DNA of 64,000 nucleotides from Hydractinia symbiolongicarpus (taxonomy: Eukaryota > Cnidaria > Hydrozoa > Anthoathecata > Hydractiniidae). Location of the stretch: assembly GCF_029227915.1 (NCBI RefSeq), contig NC_079887.1, positions 5,332,001 through 5,396,000 of the forward strand, in the 5' to 3' direction. This document shows positions 52,261 to 63,638 of the stretch, piece by piece; the stretch's first letter is position 1, and every line of letters begins with the position of its first letter. The notes beneath the pieces are model-generated. The model was given only the letters and a program-made list of their open reading frames with translations, had not been told where the DNA came from and did no database searches. The translations under genes and the position numbers were made by a program.

Positions 52261-55174
52261 CACTAAAACGCATGAGACTTGTAGTTTTCAAAAATGTTTT
52301 CATTTTTGATGAGACGCTGAATAAAAGAAGTTTAATCGCCGGCAAACGAAAACCCGCGATTTTCCGTAAATCCCGGACTCGGCCCGTATAGTCAAAAGTA
52401 TACAAAGAAAGTACCCAGGGAGTAAACTCATTTCCCGAACGATTTTTTAAATTATTTTTTCACAACTAAAACGCATGAGACTTGTAGTTTTCAAAAATGT
52501 TTTCATTTTTAATGAGACGCTTAATGAAAGGAGTTTAATCGCCGGCTAACGAAAACCCGCCATTTCCCGTAAACCCCGGACTCGGTCCGTATAGTCAAAA
52601 GTATACAAAGAAAGTACCCTGTGAGTAAACTCATTTCCAGAACGATTTTTTAAATTATTTTTTCACCACTAAAACGCATAAGACTTGTAGTTTTCAAAAA
52701 TGTTTTCATTTTTGATGAGACGCTGAATAAAAGAAGTTTAATCGCCGGCAAACGAAAACCCGCGATTTTCCGTAAATCCCGGGCTTGGCCCGTATAGTCA
52801 AAAGTATACAAAGAAAGTACCCAGGGAGTAAACTCACTTCCCGAACGACTTTTTAAATTATTTTTTAACCACTAAAACGCACAAGACTTGTAGTTTTCAA
52901 AAGTGTTTTCATTTTTGATGAGACGCTGAATAAAAGAAGTTTAATCGCCGGCAAACGAAAACCCGCGACTTCCCGTAAATCCCGGGCTTGGCCCGTATAG
53001 TTGAATGTATATAAAGAAAGTACCCAGGGAGTAAACTGATTTCCCGAACGATTTTTCAAATTATTTCTGCACCACTAGAACGAATGAGACTTGTAGTTTT
53101 CAAAAATGTTTTCATTTTTAATGAGACGCTTAATGAAAGAGGGTTAATCGCCGGCAAACGAAAACTCGCGATTTCCCGTAAATCCCGGGCTTGTCCCGTA
53201 TAGTCGAATGTATACGAAGAAAGTACCCTGTGAGTAAACTCATTTCCAGAACGATTTTTTAAATTATTATTTCACCACTAAAGCCCATGAGACTTGTAGT
53301 TTTTAAAAATGTTTTCATTTTTGATGAGACGCTGAATAAAAGGAGTTTAATCGCCGGCAAACGAAAACTCGCGATTTCCCGTAAATCCCGGGCTTGTCCC
53401 ATATAGTCGAATGTGTACAAAGAAAGTACCCTGTGAGTAAACTCGTTTCCAGAACGATTTTTTAAATTATCTTTTCACCACTAAAACGCATGAGAATTGT
53501 AGTTTTCAAAAATGTTTTCATTTTTGATGAGACGCTGAATAAAAGAAGTTTAATCGCCGGCAAACGAAAACCTGCGATTTCCCGTAAATCCCGGACTCAG
53601 CCCGTATAGTCAAAAGTATACAAAGAAAGTACCCAGGGAGTAAACTCATTTCCCGAACGATTTTTTATATTATTATTTCACCACTAAAGCCCATGAGACT
53701 TGTAGTTTTCAAAAGTGTTTTCATTTTTGATGAGACGCTGAATAAAAGAAGTTTAATCGCCGGCAAACGAAAACCCGCGACTTCCCGTAAATCCCGGGCT
53801 TGGCCCGTATAGTTGAATGTATATAAAGAAAGTACCCAGGGAGTAAACTGATTTCCCGAACGATTTTTCAAATTATTTCTGCACCACTAGAACGAATGAG
53901 ACTTGTAGTTTTCAAAAATGTTTTCATTTTTAATGAGACGCTTAATGAAAGAGGGTTAATCGCCGGCAAACGAAAACTCGCGATTTCCCGTAAATCCCGG
54001 GCTTGTCCCGTATAGTCGAATGTATACGAAGAAAGTACCCTGTGAGTAAACTCATTTCCAGAACGATTTTTTAAATTATTTTTTCACCACTAAAACGCAT
54101 GAGAGTTTTAGTTTTCAAAAATGTTTTCATTTTTGATGAGACGCTTAATAAAAGAGGTTTAATCGCCGGCAAACGAAAACCCGCGATTTCCCGTAAATCT
54201 CGGCTTGGCCCGTATAGTCGAATGTATACGAAGAAAGTACCCAGGGAGTAAACTCATTTTCCGAACGATGTTTTAAAATTTTTTTTCACCACTAAAACGC
54301 ATGAGACTAGTAGTTTTCAAAAATGTTTTCATTTTTGATGAGACGCTCAATGAAAGAGGTTTAATCGCCGGCAAACGAAAACCCCGCGATTTCCCGTAAA
54401 TCCCGGGCTTGGCCCGTATAGTCGAATGTATACAAAGAAAGTACCCTGTGAGTAAACCCATTTCCAGAACGATTTTGTAGATTATTTTTTCACCACTAAA
54501 ACGCATAAGACTTGTAGTTTTCAAAAACGTTTTCATTTTTGATGAGACGCTGAATAAAAGGAGTTTAATCGCCGGCAAACGAAAACTCGCGATTTCCCGT
54601 AAATCCCGGGCTTGTCCCATATAGTCGAATGTGTACAAAGAAAGTACCCTGTGAGTAAACTCATTTCCAGAACGATTTTTTAAATTATCTTTTCACCACT
54701 AAAACGCATGAGACTTGTAGTTTTCAAAAATGTTTTCATTTTTGATGAGACGCTGAATAAAAGAAGTTTAATCGCCGGCAAACGAAAACCTGCGATTTCC
54801 CGTAAATCCCGGACTCGGCCCGTATAGTCAAAAGTATACAAAGAAAGTACCCAGGGAGTAAACTCATTTCCCGAACGATTTTTTATATTATTATTTCACC
54901 ACTAAAGCCCATGAGACTTGTAGTTTTTAAAAATGTTTTCATTTTTGATGAAACGCTGAATAAAAGAAGTTTAATCGCCGGCAAACGAAAACCCGCCATT
55001 TCCCGTAAACCCCGGACTCGGTCCGTATAGTCAAAAGTATACAAAGAAAGTACCCAGGGAGTAAACTCATTTCCAAAACGATTTTTTAAATTTTCTTTTC
55101 ACCACTAAAACGCATGAGACTTGTAGTTTTCAAAAATGTTTTCATTTTTAATGAGACGCTTAATGAAAGAGGTT
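52261..55174. repeat. Satellite B mixed monomers with local 812-bp and 1,218-bp duplications
   Basis: About 14 monomers. A pair of monomers at about 52,890-53,270 (CAAAAGTGTTTTC, CCGCGACTTCCCG, GGGTTAATCGCCGG, TATACGAAGAAAG) recurs at about 53,702-54,082, an offset of 812 bp or four monomers. The variant GAAAACTCGCGATTTCCCG with CATATAGTCGAATGTGTAC recurs at 53,341 and 54,559 (1,218 bp, six monomers). A one-base insertion (AAAACCCCGCG near 54,380) shifts the reading frame and explains the longest ORF in the window. I see no other feature. Confidence 0.75.
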
Positions 55175-57412
55175 TAATCGCCGGCAAACGAAAACCCGCG
55201 ATTTCCCGTAAATCCCGGGCTTGGCCCGTATTGTTGAATGTATATAAAGAAAGTACCCAGGGAGTAAACTGATTTCCCGAACGATTTTTCAATTGATTTT
55301 TGCACCACTAGAACGAATGAGACTTGTAGTTTTCAAAAATGTTTTTATTTTTAATGAGACGCTTAATGAAAGAGGTTTAATCGCCGGCAAACGAAAACCC
55401 GCGTTTCCCGTAAATCCCGGGCTTGTCCCGTATAGTCGAATGTATACAAAGAAAGTACCCTGTGAGTAAAGTCATTTTCAGAACGATTTTTTAAATTATC
55501 TTTTCACCACTAAAACGCATGAGACTTGTAGTTTTCAAAAATGTTTTCATTTTTGATGAGACGCTGAATAAAAGAAGTTTAATCGCCGGCAAACGAAAAC
55601 CTGCGATTTCCCGTAAATCCCGGACTCGGCCCATATAGTCAAAATTATACAAAGAAAGTACCCAGGGAGTAAACTCATTTCCAGAACGATTTTTTAAATT
55701 ATTTTTTCACCACTAAAACGCATGAGACTTGTAGTTTTCAAAAATGTTTTCATTTTTGATGAGACGCTGAATAAAAGAAGTTTAATCGCCGGCAAACGAA
55801 AACCCGCGATTTCCCGTAAATCCCGGACTCGGCCCGTATAGTCAAAAGTATACAAAGAAAGTACCCAGGGAGTAAACTCATTTCCCGAACGATTTTTTAA
55901 ATTATTTTTTTACCACTAAAAGGCATGAGACTTGTAGTTTTCAAAAATGTTTTCATTTTTGATGAGACGCTTAATAAAAGAGGTTTAATCGACGGCAAAC
56001 GAAAACCCGCGATTTCCCGTAAATCCCGGGCTTGGCCCGTATAGTCGAATGTATACAAAGAAAGTACCCTGTGAGTAAACTCATTTCCAGAACGATTTTT
56101 TAAATTATTTTTTCACCACTAAAACGCATAAGACTTGTAGTTTTTAAAAATGTTTTCATTTTTGATGAGATGCTGAATAAAAGAAATTTAATCGCCGGCA
56201 AACGAAAACCCGCGACTTCCCGTAAATCCCGGACTCGGCCCGTATAGTCAAAAGTATACAAAGAAAGTACCCAGGGAGTAAACTCATTTCCCGAACGATT
56301 TTTTAAATTATTTTTTCACCACTAAAACGCATGAGAGTTGTAGTTTTCAAAAATGTTTTCATTTTTGATGAGACGCTTAATAAAAGAGGTTTAATCGCCG
56401 GCAAACGAAAACCCGCGATTTCCCGTAAATCTCGGCTTGGCCCGTATAGTCGAATGTATACGAAGAAAGTACCCAGGGAGTAAACTCATTTTCCGAACGA
56501 TGTTTTAAAATTTTTTTTCACCACTAAAACGCATGAGACTAGTAGTTTTCAAAAATGTTTTCATTTTTGATGAGACGCTCAATGAAAGAGGTTTAATCGC
56601 CGGCAAACGAAAACCCGCGATTTCCCGTAAATCCCGGGCTTGGCCCGTATAGTCGAATGTATACAAAGAAAGTACCCTGTGAGTAAACTCATTTCCAGAA
56701 CGATTTTTTAGATTATTTTTTCACCACTAAAACGCATAAGACTTGTAGTTTTCAAAAACGTTTTCATTTTTGATGAGACGCTGAATAAAAGAAGTTTAAT
56801 CGCCGGCAAACGAAAACCCGCGATTTCCCGTAAATCCCGGGCTTGACACGTATAGTTGAATGTATATAAAGAAAGTAACCAGGGAGTAAACTGATTTCCC
56901 GAACGATTTTTCAAATTATTTTTGCACCACTAGAACGAATGAGACTTTTAGTTTTCAAAAATGTTTTCATTTTTAATGAGACGCTTAATGAAAGAGGTTT
57001 AGTCGCCGGCAAACGAAAACCCGCGATTTCCCGTAAATCCCGGGCTTGTCCCGTATAGTCGAATGTATACAAAGAAAGTACCCTGTGAGTAAAGTCATTT
57101 CCAGAACGATTTTTTAAATTATCTTTTCACCACTAAATCGCATGAGAATTGTAGTTTTCAAAAATGTTTTCATTTTTGATGAGACGCTGAATAAAAGAAG
57201 TTTAATCGCCGGCAAACGAAAACCTGCGATTTCCCGTAAATCCCGGACTCGGCCCATATAGTCAAAATTATACAAAGAAAGTACCCAGGGAGTAAACTCA
57301 TTTCCAGAACGATTTTTTAAATTATTTTTTCACCACTAAAACGCATGAGACTTGTAGTTTTCAAAAATGTTTTCATTTTTGATGAGACGCTTAATAAAAG
57401 AGGTTTAATCGC
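55175..57412. repeat. Satellite B long-range duplication, copy 2
   Basis: This is the counterpart of 48,475-50,713. It ends at about 57,412, where TTTAATCGACGGC in copy 1 is replaced by TTTAATCGCCGGC. The 2,233-bp HOR begins at that same point, so the boundary of one rearrangement coincides with the start of the next. Confidence 0.82.
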
Positions 57413-60400
57413 CGGCAAACGAAAACCTGCGATTTCCCGTAAATCCCGGACTCGGCCCGTATAGTAATAACTACACAAAGAAAGTACCCAGGGAGTAAAC
57501 TCATTTCCCGAACGATTTTTTATATTATTATTTCACCACTAAAGCCCATGAGACTTGTAGTTTTAAAAAATGTTTTCATTTTTTATGAGACGCTGAATAA
57601 AAGGAGTTTAATCGCCGGCAAACGAAAACCCGCCATTTCCCGTAAACCCTGGGCTCGGTCCGTATAGTCAAAAGTATACAAAGAAAGTACCCAGGCAGTA
57701 AACTCATTTCCAGAACGATTTTTTAAATTATCTTTTCACCACTAAAACGCATGAGACTTGTAGTTTTCAAAAATGTTTTCATTTTTGATGAAACGCTGAA
57801 TAAAAGAAGTTTAATCGCCGGCAAACGAAAACCTGCGATTTCCCGTAAATCCCGGACTCGGCCCGTATAGTCAAAAGTATACAAAGAAAGTACCCAGGGA
57901 GTAAACTCATTTCCCGAACGATTTTGTATATTATTTTTTCACCACTAAAGCCCATGAGACTTGTAGTTTTCAAAAATGTTTTCATTTTTGATGAGACGCT
58001 GAATAAAAGAAGTTTAATCGCCGGCAAACGAAAACCTGCGATTTCCCGTAAATCCCGGGCTTGTCCCGTATAGTCGAATGTGTACAAAGAAAGTACCCTG
58101 TGAGTAAACTCATTTCCAGAACGATTTTTTAAATTATCTTTTCACCACTAAAACGCATGAGACTTGTAGTTTTCAAAAATGTTTTCATTTTTGATGAGAC
58201 GCTGAATAAAAGAAGTTTAATCGCCGGCAAACGAAAACCTGCGATTTCCCGTAAATCCCGGACTCGGCCCGTATAGTCAAAAGTATACAAAGAAAGTACC
58301 CAGGGAGTAAACTCATTTCCCGAACGATTTTTTATATTATTATTTCACCACTAAAGCCCATGAGACTTGTAGTTTTTAAAAATGTTTTCATTTTTGATGA
58401 AACGCTGAATAAAAGAAGTTTAATCGCCGGCAAACGAAAACCCGCCATTTCCCGTAAACCCCGGACTCGGTCCGTATAGTCAAAAGTATACAAAGAAAGT
58501 ACCCAGGGAGTAAACTCATTTCCAGAACGATTTTTTAAATTATCTTTTCACCACTAAAACGCATGAGACTTGTAGTTTTCAAAAATGTTTTCATTTTTGA
58601 TGAGACGCTGAATAAAAGAAGTTTAATCGCCGGCAAACGAAAACCTGCGATTTCCCGTAAATCCCGGACTCGGCCCGTATAGTAATAACTACACAAAGAA
58701 AGTACCCAGGGAGTAAACTCATTTCCCGAACGATTTTTTATATTATTATTTCACCACTAAAGCCCATGAGACTTGTAGTTTTAAAAAATGTTTTCATTTT
58801 TTATGAGACGCTGAATAAAAGGAGTTTAATCGCCGGCAAACGAAAACCCGCCATTTCCCGTAAACCCTGGGCTCGGTCCGTATACTCAAAAGTATACAAA
58901 GAAAGTACCCAGGCAGTAAACTCATTTCCAGAACGATTTTTTAAATTATTTTTTCACCACTAAAACGCATGAGACTTGTAGTTTTCAAAAATGTTTTCAT
59001 TTTTGATGAGACGCTTAATAAAAGAGGTTTAATCGACGGCAAACGAAAACCCGCGATTTCCCGTAAATCCCGGGCTTGGCCCGTATAGTCGAATGTATAC
59101 AAAGAAAGTACCCTGTGAGTAAACTCATTTCCAGAACGATTTTTTAAATTATTTTTTCACCACTAAAACGCATGAGACTTGTAGTTTTCAAAAATGTTTT
59201 CATTTTTGATGAGACGCTGAATAAAAGAAGTTTAATCGCCGGCAAACGAAAACCTGCGATTTCCCGTAAATCCCGGACTCGGCCCGTATAGTCATAACTA
59301 CACAAAGAAAGTACCCAGGGAGTAAACTCATTTCCCGAACGATTTTTTATATTATTATTTCACCACTAAAGCCCATGAGACTTGTAGTTTTAAAAAATGT
59401 TTTCATTTTTTATGAGACGCTGAATAAAAGAAGTTTAATCGCCGGCAAACGAAAACCCGCCATTTCCCGTAAACCCCGGACTCGGTCCGTATAGTCAAAA
59501 GTATACAAAGAAAGTACCCAGGGAGTAAACTCATTTCCAGAACGATTTTTGAAATTATCTTTTCACCACTAAAACGCATGAGACTTGTAGTTTTCAAAAA
59601 TGTTTTCATTTTTGATGAGACGCTGAATAAAAGAAGTTTAATCGCCGGCAAACGAAAACCTGCGATTTCCCGTAAATCCCGGACTCGGCCCGTATAGTAA
59701 TAACTACACAAAGAAAGTACCCAGGGAGTAAACTCATTTCCCGAACGATTTTTTATATTATTATTTCACCACTAAAGCCCATGAGACTTGTAGTTTTAAA
59801 AAATGTTTTCATTTTTTATGAGACGCTGAATAAAAGGAGTTTAATCGCCGGCAAACGAAAACCCGCCATTTCCCGTAAACCCTGGGCTCGGTCCGTATAG
59901 TCAAAAGTATACAAAGAAAGTACCCAGGCAGTAAACTCATTTCCAGAACGATTTTTTAAATTATCTTTTCACCACTAAAACGCATGAGACTTGTAGTTTT
60001 CAAAAATGTTTTCATTTTTGATGAAACGCTGAATAAAAGAAGTTTAATCGCCGGCAAACGAAAACCTGCGATTTCCCGTAAATCCCGGACTCGGCCCGTA
60101 TAGTCAAAAGTATACAAAGAAAGTACCCAGGGAGTAAACTCATTTCCCGAACGATTTTGTATATTATTTTTTCACCACTAAAGCCCATGAGACTTGTAGT
60201 TTTCAAAAATGTTTTCATTTTTGATGAGACGCTGAATAAAAGAAGTTTAATCGCCGGCAAACGAAAACCTGCGATTTCCCGTAAATCCCGGGCTTGTCCC
60301 GTATAGTCGAATGTGTACAAAGAAAGTACCCTGTGAGTAAACTCATTTCCAGAACGATTTTTTAAATTATCTTTTCACCACTAAAACGCATGAGACTTGT

Positions 60401-63400
60401 AGTTTTCAAAAATGTTTTCATTTTTGATGAGACGCTGAATAAAAGAAGTTTAATCGCCGGCAAACGAAAACCTGCGATTTCCCGTAAATCCCGGACTCGG
60501 CCCGTATAGTCAAAAGTATACAAAGAAAGTACCCAGGGAGTAAACTCATTTCCCGAACGATTTTTTATATTATTATTTCACCACTAAAGCCCATGAGACT
60601 TGTAGTTTTTAAAAATGTTTTCATTTTTGATGAAACGCTGAATAAAAGAAGTTTAATCGCCGGCAAACGAAAACCCGCCATTTCCCGTAAACCCCGGACT
60701 CGGTCCGTATAGTCAAAAGTATACAAAGAAAGTACCCAGGGAGTAAACTCATTTCCAGAACGATTTTTTAAATTATCTTTTCACCACTAAAACGCATGAG
60801 ACTTGTAGTTTTCAAAAATGTTTTCATTTTTGATGAGACGCTGAATAAAAGAAGTTTAATCGCCGGCAAACGAAAACCTGCGATTTCCCGTAAATCCCGG
60901 ACTCGGCCCGTATAGTAATAACTACACAAAGAAAGTACCCAGGGAGTAAACTCATTTCCCGAACGATTTTTTATATTATTATTTCACCACTAAAGCCCAT
61001 GAGACTTGTAGTTTTAAAAAATGTTTTCATTTTTTATGAGACGCTGAATAAAAGGAGTTTAATCGCCGGCAAACGAAAACCCGCCATTTCCCGTAAACCC
61101 TGGGCTCGGTCCGTATAGTCAAAAGTATACAAAGAAAGTACCCAGGCAGTAAACTCATTTCCAGAACGATTTTTTAAATTATTTTTTCACCACTAAAACG
61201 CATGAGACTTGTAGTTTTCAAAAATGTTTTCATTTTTGATGAGACGCTTAATAAAAGAGGTTTAATCGACGGCAAACGAAAACCCGCGATTTCCCGTAAA
61301 TCCCGGGCTTGGCCCGTATAGTCGAATGTATACAAAGAAAGTACCCTGTGAGTAAACTCATTTCCAGAACGATTTTTTAAATTATTTTTTCACCACTAAA
61401 ACGCATGAGACTTGTAGTTTTCAAAAATGTTTTCATTTTTGATGAGACGCTGAATAAAAGAAGTTTAATCGGCGGCAAACGAAAACCTGCGATTTCCCGT
61501 AAATCCCGGACTCGGCCCGTATAGTCATAACTACACAAAGAAAGTACCCAGGGAGTAAACTCATATCCCGAACGATTTTTTATATTATTATTTCACCACT
61601 AAAGCCCATGAGACTTGTAGTTTTAAAAAATGTTTTCATTTTTTATGAGACGCTGAATAAAAGAAGTTTAATCGCCGGCAAACGAAAACCCGCCATTTCC
61701 CGTAAACCCCGGACTCGGTCCGTATAGTCAAAAGTATACAAAGAAAGTACCCAGGGAGTAAACTCATTTCCAGAACGATTTTTGAAATTATCTTTTCACC
61801 ACTAAAACGCATGAGACTTGTAGTTTTCAAAAATGTTTTCATTTTTGATGAGACGCTGAATAAAAGAAGTTTAATCGCCGGCAAACGAAAACCTGCGATT
61901 TCCCGTAAATCCCGGACTCGGCCCGTATAGTAATAACTACACAAAGAAAGTACCCAGGGAGTAAACTCATTTCCCGAACGATTTTTTATATTATTATTTC
62001 ACCACTAAAGCCCATGAGACTTGTAGTTTTAAAAAATGTTTTCATTTTTTATGAGACGCTGAATAAAAGGAGTTTAATCGCCGGCAAACGAAAACCCGCC
62101 ATTTCCCGTAAACCCTGGGCTCGGTCCGTATAGTCAAAAGTATACAAAGAAAGTACCCAGGCAGTAAACTCATTTCCAGAACGATTTTTTAAATTATCTT
62201 TTCACCACTAAAACGCATGAGACTTGTAGTTTTCAAAAATGTTTTCATTTTTGATGAAACGCTGAATAAAAGAAGTTTAATCGCCGGCAAACGAAAACCT
62301 GCGATTTCCCGTAAATCCCGGACTCGGCCCGTATAGTCAAAAGTATACAAAGAAAGTACCCAGGGAGTAAACTCATTTCCCGAACGATTTTGTATATTAT
62401 TTTTTCACCACTAAAGCCCATGAGACTTGTAGTTTTCAAAAATGTTTTCATTTTTGATGAGACGCTGAATAAAAGAAGTTTAATCGCCGGCAAACGAAAA
62501 CCTGCGATTTCCCGTAAATCCCGGGCTTGTCCCGTATAGTCGAATGTGTACAAAGAAAGTACCCTGTGAGTAAACTCATTTCCAGAACGATTTTTTAAAT
62601 TATCTTTTCACCACTAAAACGCATGAGACTTGTAGTTTTCAAAAATGTTTTCATTTTTGATGAGACGCTGAATAAAAGAAGTTTAATCGCCGGCAAACGA
62701 AAACCTGCGATTTCCCGTAAATCCCGGACTCGGCCCGTATAGTCAAAAGTATACAAAGAAAGTACCCAGGGAGTAAACTCATTTCCCGAACGATTTTTTA
62801 TATTGTTATTTCACCACTAAAGCCCATGAGACTTGTAGTTTTTAAAAATGTTTTCATTTTTGATGAAACGCTGAATAAAAGAAGTTTAATCGCCGGCAAA
62901 CGAAAACCCGCCATTTCCCGTAAACCCCGGACTCGGTCCGTATAGTCAAAAGTATACAAAGAAAGTACCCAGGGAGTAAACTCATTTCCAGAACGATTTT
63001 TTAAATTATCTTTTCACCACTAAAACGCATGAGACTTGTAGTTTTCAAAAATGTTTTCATTTTTGATGAGACGCTGAATAAAAGAAGTTTAATCGCCGGC
63101 AAACGAAAACTTGCGATTTCCCGTAAATCCCGGACTCGGCCCGTATAGTAATAACTACACAAAGAAAGTACCCAGGGAGTAAACTCATTTCCCGAACGAT
63201 TTTTTATATTATTATTTCACCACTAAAGCCCATGAGACTTGTAGTTTTAAAAAATGTTTTCATTTTTTATGAGACGCTGAATAAAAGGAGTTTAATCGCC
63301 GGCAAACGAAAACCCGCCATTTCCCGTAAACCCTGGGCTCGGTCCGTATAGTCAAAAGTATACAAAGAAAGTACCCAGGCAGTAAACTCATTTCCAGAAC

Positions 63401-63638
63401 GATTTTTTAAATTATTTTTTCACCACTAAAACGCATGAGACTTGTAGTTTTCAAAAATGTTTTCATTTTTGATGAGACGCTTAATAAAAGAGGTTTAATC
63501 GACGGCAAACGAAAACCCGCGATTTCCCGTAAATCCCGGGCTTGGCCCGTATAGTCGAATGTATACAAAGAAAGTACCCTGTGAGTAAACTCATTTCCAG
63601 AACGATTTTTTAAATTATTTTTTCACCACTAAAACGCA
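57413..63638. repeat. Satellite B 11-monomer HOR, 2,233-bp unit (2.8 copies)
   Basis: Units are 57,413-59,645, 59,646-61,878 and 61,879 to about 63,638. The offset is exactly 2,233 bp (11 x 203) at all anchors checked: 57,564/59,797/62,030, 58,782/61,015/63,248 and 59,391/61,624. Copies differ by isolated substitutions only, for example TATACTCAAAAG near 58,881 against TATAGTCAAAAG, and TCGGCGGC near 61,470 against TCGCCGGC. Markers are AAAGCCCATGAG, CGTATAGTAATAACTACAC and the A/T-paired dyad variant. The match stops where copy 3 reads CGCATAAAACTTGTAC. This is the most homogeneous HOR in satellite B. Confidence 0.92.
57564..57585. repeat. Covariant dyad variant in satellite B (8 copies)
   Basis: The arms here are TAAAAAATG (57,564-57,572) and CATTTTTTA (57,577-57,585), again perfect reverse complements around TTTT. 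Relative to the canonical dyad, the second base of the left arm changed C to A and its pairing partner in the right arm changed G to T. The same double change is present at 58,782, 59,391, 59,797, 61,015, 61,624, 62,030 and 63,248. All eight belong to the amplified 2,233-bp HOR, so they probably descend from one event. Confidence 0.85.

Noticed and set aside
39263-62553. Family of minus-strand ORFs of 64-121 codons in satellite B with near-identical products
   Set aside because: They recur at multiples of 203 bp and begin and end at the same monomer positions. They change length whenever an indel occurs (for example the extra C near 54,380). 203 is not a multiple of three, so frames do not continue. 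There is no promoter, splice or codon-use evidence. The similarity comes from repeat homogenisation, not protein selection.
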